Below, piece by piece: positions 16,491 through 25,028 of a stretch of DNA of 64,000 nucleotides (within the stretch, counting starts at the first letter, position 1; every line of letters begins with the position of its first letter). Source of the stretch: Candidatus Latescibacterota bacterium (GTDB taxonomy: Bacteria; Latescibacterota; UBA2968; UBA8231); contig JAJEGS010000008.1 of assembly GCA_022819745.1 (NCBI GenBank), positions 62,001 through 126,000 on the forward strand, in the 5' to 3' direction. The notes under the pieces were generated by a model, which was not told the DNA's origin, ran no database searches, and was given only the letters and a program-made list of their open reading frames with translations. The translations under genes were made by a program, and so were the position numbers.

Positions 16491-18860
16491 TTATTCAGTG
16501 CGCAGCGTTTCTATCGGATTAGTCAGCGCCGCCCGCATCGCTTGGTGACCCACCGTCAGCCCGGCAATGACGAAGGACAGAGCACCCGACACCAAGAACA
16601 GGCCCACGCCAATTTCCACGCGATAGGCAAACTCCTGTAGCCAGTGAGTGGCCAAGCCGTAGGCGATGGGCACGCTGAGCAGGAAGGCAACGGCAACGGG
16701 TTTGGCAAAGTCCCGCATCATCATAGCGGTGAGGCCGCCGGGAGAAGCACCGAACACCTTGCGGATGCCGATCTCCTTGGTGCGCTCATGGGCGGCGTGT
16801 GCCGCCATGCCGAAGAGTCCCACCGAGGCGACGGCGATGGCTAAAAAGAGAAAGAGTGTGAGTGCGCGGCCCATCAGCAGATCCTCGGAGTAGAGTTTGG
16901 CGGCGACCTCTTCGAGGGAATTGCGCTGGATGGGGTGATAGGGCGAGACGGCAGCCCACTTGTCATCGATCACTTTGAGGACTGCGTCGAGATGTCCAGG
17001 TTGCGCCCGCACGAGAATGACTTCCACCCAGTCATCGACCGGTGCTATGACCAGTGGCTCTACCTTATAGCGCGGACCGTCGAAGTGGAAGTCTTCAACC
17101 ACGCCCACGACGCGCAAGTCTCCCCAATAGTTGGAGAGCGTCTTGCCCAGCGGCTCCGCCCATCCCATCTGCTTCGCGACGGTCTCGTTGATGACAACCG
17201 CTCGGTCATCGGCCGGTTCGTCGGTCAGGGCGCGTCCTTGGACCACGTGCAATCCTAGGATTCCGACGAAGTCGCCATCCGCTTCAAACACGTTCATCTC
17301 TGTCTCCCCTTCCACTCCCTCTCCCTCGAACGAATTCCCTAATCTCGAATCCTCACCAGGGACTGACGTAGAAAGGCTTACCGCGGCGATGCGGCTGTCC
17401 TGAAGCAGCTTTCTCTTGAAGGTTCGAGCCTGATCTACGGTCAGGACGCTGTTGGTATTATGGACGACGACGACCTGTTCCGACTCCAACCCCAGGACAG
17501 AGTCCTTGCGGAGGAGATTTTGGATGTAATCGACTTGGTGCCACATCAGCAGCGTCACCGTCAGCAGCGCCGCCGTAACCGTGAACTGCGTCACCACCAA
17601 ACCCTGACGCAAGCGCGTACCGCCTACGCGCCCTCCACGCACCGCGGCCGTCGGCTGAAAGCGCGCCACGACATAGGCCGGATAGGCCCCCGCGACCAGT
17701 CCGACCCCCACCGCCAGCGCCGCCGCCCCGGCGTAGGTCGAAGTCGTCCAGCGCAACTGAGGCAACTCGAAACCGGATCCCGCAATGACGGGCAGGAGCA
17801 GACTCAAGACCTCTGTTAAGGCAGCGCCTAGCACTGTCGCCGCAGCGCTCAACAGCACCGACTCGCTCAGGAATTGACGCATGAGCTGACCGCGATGAGC
17901 GCCGAGGGCCTTGCGCACACCGATCTCATGAATCCGTCGCCCCGCCCGTGCCGTCGCCAAGTTCACGTAGTTGACGCCGGCGATCATCAAGACTACCGCC
18001 GCTAAAATGGTGCCTAGCGTTAAATAGAGGGGGTTGCCCCTTGGGCCAAGGAAGTTGCCCAACTCCGTGTCGAAGTAGATCGATTTCAGAGGTTGCAGCG
18101 CGTAGGAACCAGACAACCTAGGCTCCTTGACGATGCCGGAGATGCGTGCAGCTACCGCAGCCGCGTCGGCACCGGGCGTTAGTTGCACGAAGATCCAGCT
18201 AGACGACACCTTTGTCCGATTCACCGTGTACTCTGTGGCAAAGGAGAGCAGCGCCGAGAACTGAATCAATGAACCGGAGGGCGGCTGGCCGACGATGCCG
18301 GTAACCTCGCAATCGAACTCCTCATTGACCCGGACGACCTGTCCGATGGGATCGCGCTCGCCAAAGAGCCGACGGGCCAACGGCTCGGTCAGCACCATGG
18401 TGTAGGGACGCGTCAGGGCCGTCTTGGGGTCGCCGCGTAGAAGCTCGAAGCTGAACACGTCGAAAACGCTGGCTTCCGTCCAAACAACCTTTTCATATAC
18501 TCCATCCTTGTCCCCGACCCGAAGCAGCCTCGGCCCTCTCCCCGGTCTGAAGCGAACCGCTTCCTCGACTTCGGGCAATTGCTCCTCAAGGGCCGGCCCC
18601 AGCGGTATCGGCAAACTCATCGAGTACTCGGACCATTCCCAACTGGCTAGCAGGTGATCGATCCGATCTTCTTTCTCGAGCACGCGATAAATCCGGTCCT
18701 TTTTCTCGTGAAAGTCGCCAACCGAAAGCTGATAGGCGGCGAACTGGACGACCAGCAGGCATAGAGCAAAACCGACGGCCAAGCCGAAGATGTTGATCGC
18801 CGCGTACCCGCGCTCTCGCCACAGAAGCCGTAGCGCCGTCGTCAGATAGTTGCCCAGCAT
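16491..18860 (-). CDS. FtsX/MacB-type ABC transporter permease, group D copy 1
   Basis: A 789-residue permease of the largest group in the locus (four copies), opening MLGNYLTTALRLLWRERG. FtsX signatures are EIGVRKALGAHRGQLMRQ near residue 317 and ERTKEIGIRKVFGAS near residue 698, with eight predicted TM segments in the 1+3+1+3 arrangement. The last ~95 residues differ from the neighbour at 18880-21222 at only four positions, whereas the first extracytoplasmic domain differs substantially (for example just after the shared DFHEKKDR motif). It lies 20 bp upstream of the second ATPase gene and 19 bp downstream of its duplicate. It has no nucleotide-binding motifs. Confidence 0.93.
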   Translation of the reverse strand: MLGNYLTTALRLLWRERGYAAINIFGLAVGFALCLLVVQFAAYQLSVGDFHEKKDRIYRVLEKEDRIDHLLASWEWSEYSMSLPIPLGPALEEQLPEVEEAVRFRPGRGPRLLRVGDKDGVYEKVVWTEASVFDVFSFELLRGDPKTALTRPYTMVLTEPLARRLFGERDPIGQVVRVNEEFDCEVTGIVGQPPSGSLIQFSALLSFATEYTVNRTKVSSSWIFVQLTPGADAAAVAARISGIVKEPRLSGSYALQPLKSIYFDTELGNFLGPRGNPLYLTLGTILAAVVLMIAGVNYVNLATARAGRRIHEIGVRKALGAHRGQLMRQFLSESVLLSAAATVLGAALTEVLSLLLPVIAGSGFELPQLRWTTSTYAGAAALAVGVGLVAGAYPAYVVARFQPTAAVRGGRVGGTRLRQGLVVTQFTVTAALLTVTLLMWHQVDYIQNLLRKDSVLGLESEQVVVVHNTNSVLTVDQARTFKRKLLQDSRIAAVSLSTSVPGEDSRLGNSFEGEGVEGETEMNVFEADGDFVGILGLHVVQGRALTDEPADDRAVVINETVAKQMGWAEPLGKTLSNYWGDLRVVGVVEDFHFDGPRYKVEPLVIAPVDDWVEVILVRAQPGHLDAVLKVIDDKWAAVSPYHPIQRNSLEEVAAKLYSEDLLMGRALTLFLFLAIAVASVGLFGMAAHAAHERTKEIGIRKVFGASPGGLTAMMMRDFAKPVAVAFLLSVPIAYGLATHWLQEFAYRVEIGVGLFLVSGALSFVIAGLTVGHQAMRAALTNPIETLRTE

Positions 18861-18879
18861 GATAATTCCTTTCCTGTCG

Positions 18880-21222
18880 CTACTCAGTGCGCAGCGTCTC
18901 TATCGGATTGGTCAGCGCCGCCCGCATCGCTTGGTGCCCCACCGTTAGCCCGGCGATGACGAAGGACAAAGCGCCCGACACCAAGAACAGGCCCACGCCG
19001 ATCTCCACGCGATAGGCAAACTCTTGTAGCCAGTGAGTGGCCAAGCCGTAGGCAATCGGCACGCTGAGGAGGAAAGCAATGGCAACGGGTTTGGCAAAGT
19101 CCCGCATCAGCATGGCGATGAGGCTGCCGGGAGAGGCACCGAACACCTTGCGGATGCCGATCTCCTTGGTGCGCTCATGCGCGGCGTGCGCGGCCATGCC
19201 GAAGAGTCCCACCGAGGCGACGGCCATGGCCAAAAAGAGGAAGAGCGTAAGCGCACGGCCCACCATCAGGTCCTTGGAGTAGAGCTTAGAGGTGACTTCT
19301 TCGAGGGAATTGCGCTGGATCGGGCGGTGGGGTGCGACGGCGGCCCACTGGTCGTCAATCACTTTGAGGGCTTCGTCGAGATGGCCGGGCTGCGCCCGCA
19401 CGATAATGACGCTCGCCCCTCCATCGACCTGCAATATAACCAGTGGCTCTATCGTACTTCGCGGGCCTTGGAAGTGGAAGTCCTCGATCACGCCTACGAC
19501 GCGCGATTCTCCTCTAGATGCGTTGATCATCTTGCCCAGTGGCTCCTCCAATCCCAGCATCCTCGCGGCGGTCTCGTTGATGACGACCGCTCGGGCGTCG
19601 GCCGGTTCGTCAGTCAAGGAGCGTCCTTGAGCCATGCGCAAGCCCATGATTTCGACGAAGTCGCTATCTACTTGATACACATTTATCATCATTTGCTCTT
19701 CTCCTGCCCTAAACACCATTCCCATACCCTCACCAGGTATGGTCCCAGAAAGGCTCACTGTGGCGATGCGGCTGTCCTGAAGCAGTTCTGTCTTGAAGGC
19801 TCGGGCCTGATCCATGGTCAGACCGCGATTCTTGATCACCACGACCTGTTCCGGCTCCGCCCCCAAGATGGAATCCTCGCGGAGAAGGTTTTGGATGTAA
19901 TCGACTTGGTGCCATATCAGCAGCGTCATCGTCATCAACGCCGCCGTAACCGTGAACTGCGCCACCACCAAACCCCGACGCAGGATCGCACCACCCACGC
20001 GGCCTCCCTGCACTACGGTCGCCGGCTGAAAGCGCACCACGGCCCAAGCCGGATAGGCCCCCGCGACCAGTCCAACCCCCACCGCCAGCACCGCAGCCCC
20101 GGCATAGGTCGAGCTCGTCCAGCGCAGGGAGGACCATTCAAAATCGAATCCCACCATCGCAGGTAGGAGCAGAACCATAACCTCTGCCATCGCAATGCCC
20201 AGCATTGTTGCCGCAGCGCTCAACAGCACGGACTCGCTCAAAAGTTGGCGCATGAGCTGGCCGCGATGAGCGCCGAGGGCCTTGCGGACGCCGATCTCGT
20301 GCATCCGTCGCCCGGCTCGCGCCGTCGCCAAGTTCACGTAGTTGAAGCCAGCAATCGTCAGGATCACCACCGCCAAGATGGCGCACAGCACGAGGTACAC
20401 GGGGTTGCCATTTGAGCCGACGCTGCTAGGCACCTTTGTGTCAAAGTAGATCGCTTTCAGAGGCTGTAAGGCGTAGGCACCGGGTGCCTCGGGCAACTTC
20501 CTAGCTTCTTTGACGATGTCGGGAATACGTGCCGCTACCGCAGCCGGGTCGGCTCCGGGCGTTAGCTGCACGAAGATCTCGAAGGCTGAATGGTTCCAAC
20601 CAGACGCCATCATCGGCTCTGTGGCGGCGGTAAGCGAAAGCAGCGCCGGAAACTGGAGCAATGAGCTGGCGGGAAGCGGGCCGACGATGCCAGTAACCTC
20701 GTAATCGAACTTCTCGACGTGGACGACCTGGCCGATGGGATCGCTTTCGCCGAACAGCCGGCGGGCCAACGGCTCGGTCAGCACCATGGTGTGGGGACGC
20801 GCCAAGGCCGTCTGGGGGTCGCCGCGCAGGAGCGGCAAGCTAAACATGTCGAAAACGCCGGCTTCCACCCCACCAATCCTTTCATATATCCCTTCCTCAT
20901 CCCCGACCCGCAGCAGACGCAGATAACCAAAGCTAAAGCGGACCGCCTCCTCGACTGCGGGCAATTGCTCCTTGAGGGTCGGTCCAAGCGGTATGGGTAG
21001 TGATCCTGAGTACTGGGCCTCACCCCATGTGGGGGGTCCCAACACGCGGAAAACTCGGTCTTTTTTTTCGTGGAAGTCGCCAACCGAGAGCTGATAGGCG
21101 GCGAGTTGGACGGTCAGCAGACACAGACAAAAACCGACCGCCAAGCCGAAAATATTGATCGCCGCGTACCCGCGCTCCCGCCACAAAAGGCGTAGCGACG
21201 TCGTCAGATAGTTGCCCAGCAT
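18880..21222 (-). CDS. FtsX/MacB-type ABC transporter permease, group D copy 2
   Basis: A 780-residue permease paired with the group D gene immediately downstream. ATG 21222 follows an AAAGGAA ribosome site. Its 5' leader of about 60 bp is almost identical to that of the group D gene at 22556-24919, so gene and leader were duplicated together. FtsX signatures are EIGVRKALGAHRGQLMRQ near residue 312 and ERTKEIGIRKVFGAS near residue 690. It is preceded by the secreted repeat-protein gene, with a palindromic element between them. The membrane segments are strongly conserved across the group and the extracytoplasmic domains are the variable part. Substrate is unknown. Confidence 0.93.
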   Translation of the reverse strand: MLGNYLTTSLRLLWRERGYAAINIFGLAVGFCLCLLTVQLAAYQLSVGDFHEKKDRVFRVLGPPTWGEAQYSGSLPIPLGPTLKEQLPAVEEAVRFSFGYLRLLRVGDEEGIYERIGGVEAGVFDMFSLPLLRGDPQTALARPHTMVLTEPLARRLFGESDPIGQVVHVEKFDYEVTGIVGPLPASSLLQFPALLSLTAATEPMMASGWNHSAFEIFVQLTPGADPAAVAARIPDIVKEARKLPEAPGAYALQPLKAIYFDTKVPSSVGSNGNPVYLVLCAILAVVILTIAGFNYVNLATARAGRRMHEIGVRKALGAHRGQLMRQLLSESVLLSAAATMLGIAMAEVMVLLLPAMVGFDFEWSSLRWTSSTYAGAAVLAVGVGLVAGAYPAWAVVRFQPATVVQGGRVGGAILRRGLVVAQFTVTAALMTMTLLIWHQVDYIQNLLREDSILGAEPEQVVVIKNRGLTMDQARAFKTELLQDSRIATVSLSGTIPGEGMGMVFRAGEEQMMINVYQVDSDFVEIMGLRMAQGRSLTDEPADARAVVINETAARMLGLEEPLGKMINASRGESRVVGVIEDFHFQGPRSTIEPLVILQVDGGASVIIVRAQPGHLDEALKVIDDQWAAVAPHRPIQRNSLEEVTSKLYSKDLMVGRALTLFLFLAMAVASVGLFGMAAHAAHERTKEIGIRKVFGASPGSLIAMLMRDFAKPVAIAFLLSVPIAYGLATHWLQEFAYRVEIGVGLFLVSGALSFVIAGLTVGHQAMRAALTNPIETLRTE

Positions 21223-21281
21223 GATAGTTCCTTTCGCGTCGTAGCAGGTTTCAAACCATTTGTACCAACGAATTCGTCTCC
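21223..21281 (-). repeat. duplicated permease leader, copy 1
   Basis: The bases upstream of the group D permease start at 21222 match those upstream of the permease start at 24919 (24920-24978) with a single clear difference near the far end. The unit contains the ribosome site AAAGGAA. The match ends at a palindromic element in both copies. Confidence 0.85.
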
Positions 21282-21310
21282 GTAAGGATGTCCCTTGTGG
21301 GTGCCCTTAC
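21282..21310. repeat. palindromic element, GTAAGG...CCTTAC type
   Basis: A 29-bp inverted repeat with arms GTAAGG (21282-21287) and CCTTAC (21305-21310) and an inner CCTTGTGGGTGCCC. It resembles the element at 24979-25013. The stop codon of the DUF4097-like gene (21307-21309) lies inside its outer arm. As RNA it could form a hairpin right after that gene; there is no U-tract, so a terminator role is doubtful. Confidence 0.6.
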
Positions 21311-22521
21311 TGCACCCGGCGGACCTTGCCAAATGACGAATGGATGCTCGCCTCTTTTGCTACATCCTTCAGCTCAATATCACCCCGGGCGTCAGCGCGT
21401 ACGGAACCACCAACATGATGAATTGTCACGCTGCCGAAACTAGAGGAAGCTGAGAGGTCGCCGCCTACATTGCTGACTGTGATAGCTTTGCGCGCATGTG
21501 CGTGGGCGACACCACTGACATCATCAAGTACAAGGCCACCATAGCTGGAACGCGCGTCGAAGATGTCGCGTCGAACCGCCTTGATATCGACCGTTTTGCG
21601 CGCCTCGGCGCGCAAAACGCTACCGGCGACATTGCGTATAGTCAGGCTCCCATAGCTCGACGACACGTCGAGGTCGCCGTCTATATTGCTGATATTGATG
21701 TCCTTACGGGCACGTGCATGGACTGAATTGTCATTACCAACGACGTTGCTTATGGTCAGGCCCCCATAGCTCGACGATACGCTAAGGTCGCCATCTACAT
21801 TGCTGATGTTCACGTCCTTACGAGCCGTTGCATTGACTGAACCGTCAATGTCATCCAGCGTCAGAGAGCCATAACTCGACTGAGCATTGATGTGGGGGCC
21901 TTTTACGTGTCTGATATCGATTGTCTTGCGCGCCGAGGCCCGCAAGACGCCATCCCCGGTGACATTGCTTATGGTCAGGCCCCCATAGCTCGACGACACG
22001 TCGAGGTCGCCTTCTACATTATTGATAGTTATGTCCTTACGGGCCGACGCATGGACTGAGCCATTGATGTTCTGGATGTCCTGACTGCCAAACGTCGTCC
22101 TCGCAACTACATCGTAACCCTGCTTTGGCACGAGTGCTTTTACGTGAACGCGCAGCGGAGAAGCAGTGTCATAATCGGCTTGCCATCGCTCCAAGACGGA
22201 ATCATCCACGTCGGTGTAAATGGTAACACCTTGGTAGGCGCTTGAGATTTTGACTTTGTGTTCGCTGAGAATGCGATTGGCGTCGTGCTTGTACTCCTCA
22301 AGGACACTGCGGGTTACTACCACGCTGACTTGGTTCCCCGTTTGGGAGTCGATGGTCTGCGAGGCGTACTTTGAATTGACTTGCAGCGTTTCGCCGGGAG
22401 GTGCGACGAACGTCTTCTCAATTTTGGGCAATGGCGTGTTCGGCTCCTCACCATATCCCACCATGGCCGACATTGCGACCACAATCAGGACGCGTTGCAC
22501 TTGGTAGATGAACGTGTTCAT
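21307..22521 (-). CDS. secreted seven-repeat DUF4097-like beta-strand protein
   Basis: I choose ATG 22521 (404 residues) because a GAGGAG ribosome site lies 8 bp before it; a GTG at 22539 would overlap that site. The N-terminus is a signal peptide (hydrophobic VQRVLIVVAMSAMVG). After about residue 150 the protein is built of seven tandem units of roughly 36-40 residues, each pairing an ARKDIxIxNV strand with an SSYGGLTISNV strand. This looks like the DUF4097/DUF2807 family of beta-helical surface proteins. The DNA of several units is nearly the same, so some expansion is recent. It sits between group D permease genes in the same direction, so it may be an exported substrate or periplasmic partner of the transporter; that is inference. 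Confidence 0.8.
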   Translation of the reverse strand: MNTFIYQVQRVLIVVAMSAMVGYGEEPNTPLPKIEKTFVAPPGETLQVNSKYASQTIDSQTGNQVSVVVTRSVLEEYKHDANRILSEHKVKISSAYQGVTIYTDVDDSVLERWQADYDTASPLRVHVKALVPKQGYDVVARTTFGSQDIQNINGSVHASARKDITINNVEGDLDVSSSYGGLTISNVTGDGVLRASARKTIDIRHVKGPHINAQSSYGSLTLDDIDGSVNATARKDVNISNVDGDLSVSSSYGGLTISNVVGNDNSVHARARKDINISNIDGDLDVSSSYGSLTIRNVAGSVLRAEARKTVDIKAVRRDIFDARSSYGGLVLDDVSGVAHAHARKAITVSNVGGDLSASSSFGSVTIHHVGGSVRADARGDIELKDVAKEASIHSSFGKVRRVQ

Positions 22522-22555
22522 AATGGCGTCTCCTCTCACGTAATGGGTGTGCTAG

Positions 22556-24919
22556 TTATTCAGTGTGCAGCGTGTCTATCGGATTAGTCAGCGCCGCCCG
22601 CATCGCTTGATGCCCCACCGTCAACCCCGCGATGGCGAAAGACAAAACGCCCGACACCAGGAACAGGCCCACGCCTATTTCCGCGCGATAGGCAAAGTCT
22701 TGCAGCCACTGGTTAGCGAACCAGTAGGCGATCGGCACGCTGAGCAGGAAGGCGATGGCAACGGGTTTGGCAAAATCCCGCATCATCATAGCGGTTAGGC
22801 CGCCGGGAGAGGCACCGAACACCTTGCGGACGCCGATCTCCTTCGTGCGCTCTTGGGCGGCGTGGGCGGCCATGCCGAAAAGCCCCACCGAGGCGACGGC
22901 GATAGCTAAGAAAAGGAAGAGCGTGAGCACGCGGCCCATCAGCAGCTCATCGGAATAGAGTCTGGCGAAGACTTCTTCGAGAGGATTGCGCTTGATGGGG
23001 CGATAGGGTGAGACAGCAGCCCACTGGTCGTCGATCACCTTGAGGCCCGCGTCGAGATGGCCGGGTTGCACCCGCACGAGAATGACGCCCGCCCACGCCC
23101 ATGGCCCAAACGGTGCTATGAGCAGTGGCTCTATCTTGCTGTGCGGACCGTCAAAGTGGAAGTCCTCAATCACGCCGACGACGCGCCGGTCCTGGCCCTG
23201 GAAACCAGAAATCGTTTTGCCCAACGGCTCTGTCCATCCCATCCTCTTCACGGCAGCCTCGTTGATGATGACCGCTTGGGCGTCGGCCGGTTCGTCGGTC
23301 AAGGCGCGTCCCTCACTCATGCGCAATCCCATGATCTCGACGAAGTCGCCATCTACTTGGTACACTCTCATTCCTACTTCCCCTTCCACGCCCTCCGGCC
23401 TGACACCGTACGTCGCCCGCGAACCCTGACCAGGTACTGTCGAAGAAAGGCTCACTGCGGCGATGCGGCTGTCCTGGAGCAACTCTGTCTTGAAGGTTCG
23501 GGCTTGGTCTATGGTCAGGCCGCGGTTGTGGACGACGACAACCTGTTCTATATCAGACCCCAAGACAGAGCCCTCGCGGAGAAGGTTTTGGAAGTAATCG
23601 AGTTGGTGCCATATCAGCAGCGTCAGCGTCATCAACGCCGCCGTGACCGTGAATTGCGCCACTACTAAGCCTCGACGCAGGAGCGCACCACTCACGCGGC
23701 CCCCGCGCACCGCCGTCGCCGGCTGAAAGCGCGCCACCACCCACGCCGGGTACATACCCGCAGCCAGTCCGACCCCCACCGCCAGCGCCACCGCCCCAGC
23801 GCAGGTCGAGATCGTCCAGTGCAAGTAGGGCAACTGGAAATCGGATCCCGTAATGATGGGGATGAGCAGAATCAAGACCTCTGTTAGGACCGCGCCTAGC
23901 ACCGTCGCCCCAACACTCAGCAGCATCGACTCGCTCAAAAGCTGGCGCATAAGCTGGCCGCGGTGAGCGCCGAGGGCCTTGCGCACGCCGATTTCGTGAA
24001 TCCGCCGCCCCGCCCGCGCCGTCGCCAAGTTCACGTAGTTGACCCCGGCGATCGTCAGGACCACCACCGCCAAAATGGCGCATAGCGTCAAGTAGAAAGA
24101 GTTGCCCCTCGGGCCGAGGTAGTTGGTCACCTCCGTGTCGAAGTAGATCGCTTTCAGAGGTTGCAGTGCGTAGGAATCGGCTTCCTCTTGTACGCCCGTG
24201 AGTGCCTCAACAATGCCGGGGATGCGCGTGGCCACCGCAGCCGCGTCGGCACCAGGCGTTAGCTGCACGAAGGTCCTGAAGGACCTAACGTGCTTCGATT
24301 CCATCATTCTCCGACTCTCCTCGTACATCGTGGCGAAGGAGACTAGCGCCGAGAACTGGAGCAATGAACTAGAGGGCGGCTGACCGACAATGCCGGTGAT
24401 CTCGCAATCGAAGTCTTCCTCGTAGCGGATGACTTGCCCGATGGGATCGCTCTCGCCGAACAGCCGACGGGCCAACGGCTCGGTCAGCACAATAGTGTAG
24501 GGACGCGCCAAGGCCGTCTTGGGGTCGCCACGCAGGAGCGGCAAACTGAACATGTCGAAAACGCCGGCTTCCGCCAGCATAACCTGTTCATAGATTGCGT
24601 CCTTGGCTTCGACCCGAAGCAGTCCCTGCCCACCCGGTCTGAAGCGAACCGCCTCCTCAACTTCGGGCAATTGCTCCTTGAGGGTCGGCCCCAGCTCTAC
24701 CGGCAACGATCCCTCGTACCCAGATGATGATTTCCAAAGCACGCGGTAAACCCGGTCTTTTTTCTCGTGGAAGTCTCCCATCGCGAGCTGATAGTCGGCG
24801 AGTTGGATGATCAGCAGGCACAGAGCAAAGCCAACCGCCAAGCCGAAGATGTTGATCGCCGCATAGCCGCGCTCCCGCCACAAAAGGCGCAGCGCCGTCG
24901 TCAGGTAGTTGCCCAGCAT
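22556..24919 (-). CDS. FtsX/MacB-type ABC transporter permease, group D copy 3
   Basis: A 787-residue permease. I choose ATG 24919 because it gives the MLGNYLTTALRLLWRERG start shared by all group D members and follows an AAAGGAA ribosome site; the reading frame stays open 27 codons further upstream (to 25000), but that stretch is the duplicated leader and a palindrome, so extension is unlikely. FtsX signatures are EIGVRKALGAHRGQLMRQ near residue 315 and ERTKEIGVRKVFGAS near residue 695. The stop is 34 bp upstream of the DUF4097-like gene. The C-terminal third is close to the other group D copies while the first extracytoplasmic domain differs. Confidence 0.93.
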   Translation of the reverse strand: MLGNYLTTALRLLWRERGYAAINIFGLAVGFALCLLIIQLADYQLAMGDFHEKKDRVYRVLWKSSSGYEGSLPVELGPTLKEQLPEVEEAVRFRPGGQGLLRVEAKDAIYEQVMLAEAGVFDMFSLPLLRGDPKTALARPYTIVLTEPLARRLFGESDPIGQVIRYEEDFDCEITGIVGQPPSSSLLQFSALVSFATMYEESRRMMESKHVRSFRTFVQLTPGADAAAVATRIPGIVEALTGVQEEADSYALQPLKAIYFDTEVTNYLGPRGNSFYLTLCAILAVVVLTIAGVNYVNLATARAGRRIHEIGVRKALGAHRGQLMRQLLSESMLLSVGATVLGAVLTEVLILLIPIITGSDFQLPYLHWTISTCAGAVALAVGVGLAAGMYPAWVVARFQPATAVRGGRVSGALLRRGLVVAQFTVTAALMTLTLLIWHQLDYFQNLLREGSVLGSDIEQVVVVHNRGLTIDQARTFKTELLQDSRIAAVSLSSTVPGQGSRATYGVRPEGVEGEVGMRVYQVDGDFVEIMGLRMSEGRALTDEPADAQAVIINEAAVKRMGWTEPLGKTISGFQGQDRRVVGVIEDFHFDGPHSKIEPLLIAPFGPWAWAGVILVRVQPGHLDAGLKVIDDQWAAVSPYRPIKRNPLEEVFARLYSDELLMGRVLTLFLFLAIAVASVGLFGMAAHAAQERTKEIGVRKVFGASPGGLTAMMMRDFAKPVAIAFLLSVPIAYWFANQWLQDFAYRAEIGVGLFLVSGVLSFAIAGLTVGHQAMRAALTNPIDTLHTE

Positions 24920-24978
24920 GATAGTTCCTTTCGCGTCGTAGCAGGTTTCAAACCATTTGTACCAACGAATTCGTTTCC
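24920..24978 (-). repeat. duplicated permease leader, copy 2
   Basis: Near-identical partner of 21223-21281, containing the AAAGGAA ribosome site and the aaccatttgtaccaacgaat segment. It shows that group D genes were copied together with their 5' regions. Confidence 0.85.
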
Positions 24979-25013
24979 GTAGGGGCGTGGGCAACCACAA
25001 GGATTGCCCCTAC
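24979..25013. repeat. palindromic element, GTAGGGGC...GCCCCTAC type
   Basis: A 35-bp inverted repeat with outer arms GTAGGGGC and GCCCCTAC and an inner GGGCAA/TTGCCC pair. It lies between two permease genes, at the same place relative to the duplicated leader as the element at 21282-21310. Confidence 0.7.
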
Positions 25014-25028
25014 AATGCGGAACATCAG

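Noticed and set aside
15811..16548. 245-codon plus-strand open frame over the second ATPase gene
   Set aside because: The minus-strand frame has every ABC ATPase motif, so the plus-strand frame is a shadow.
19033..20166. 377-codon open frame on the plus strand within the group D permease gene
   Set aside because: It is antisense to a strongly conserved permease and similar antisense frames appear at the same place in the paralogues; they reflect codon bias of the real gene. The product has no recognisable domain.
24920..25000. 27-codon extension of the group D copy 3 permease
   Set aside because: The stretch is the duplicated non-coding leader and palindrome, and all paralogues start at MLGNYL.
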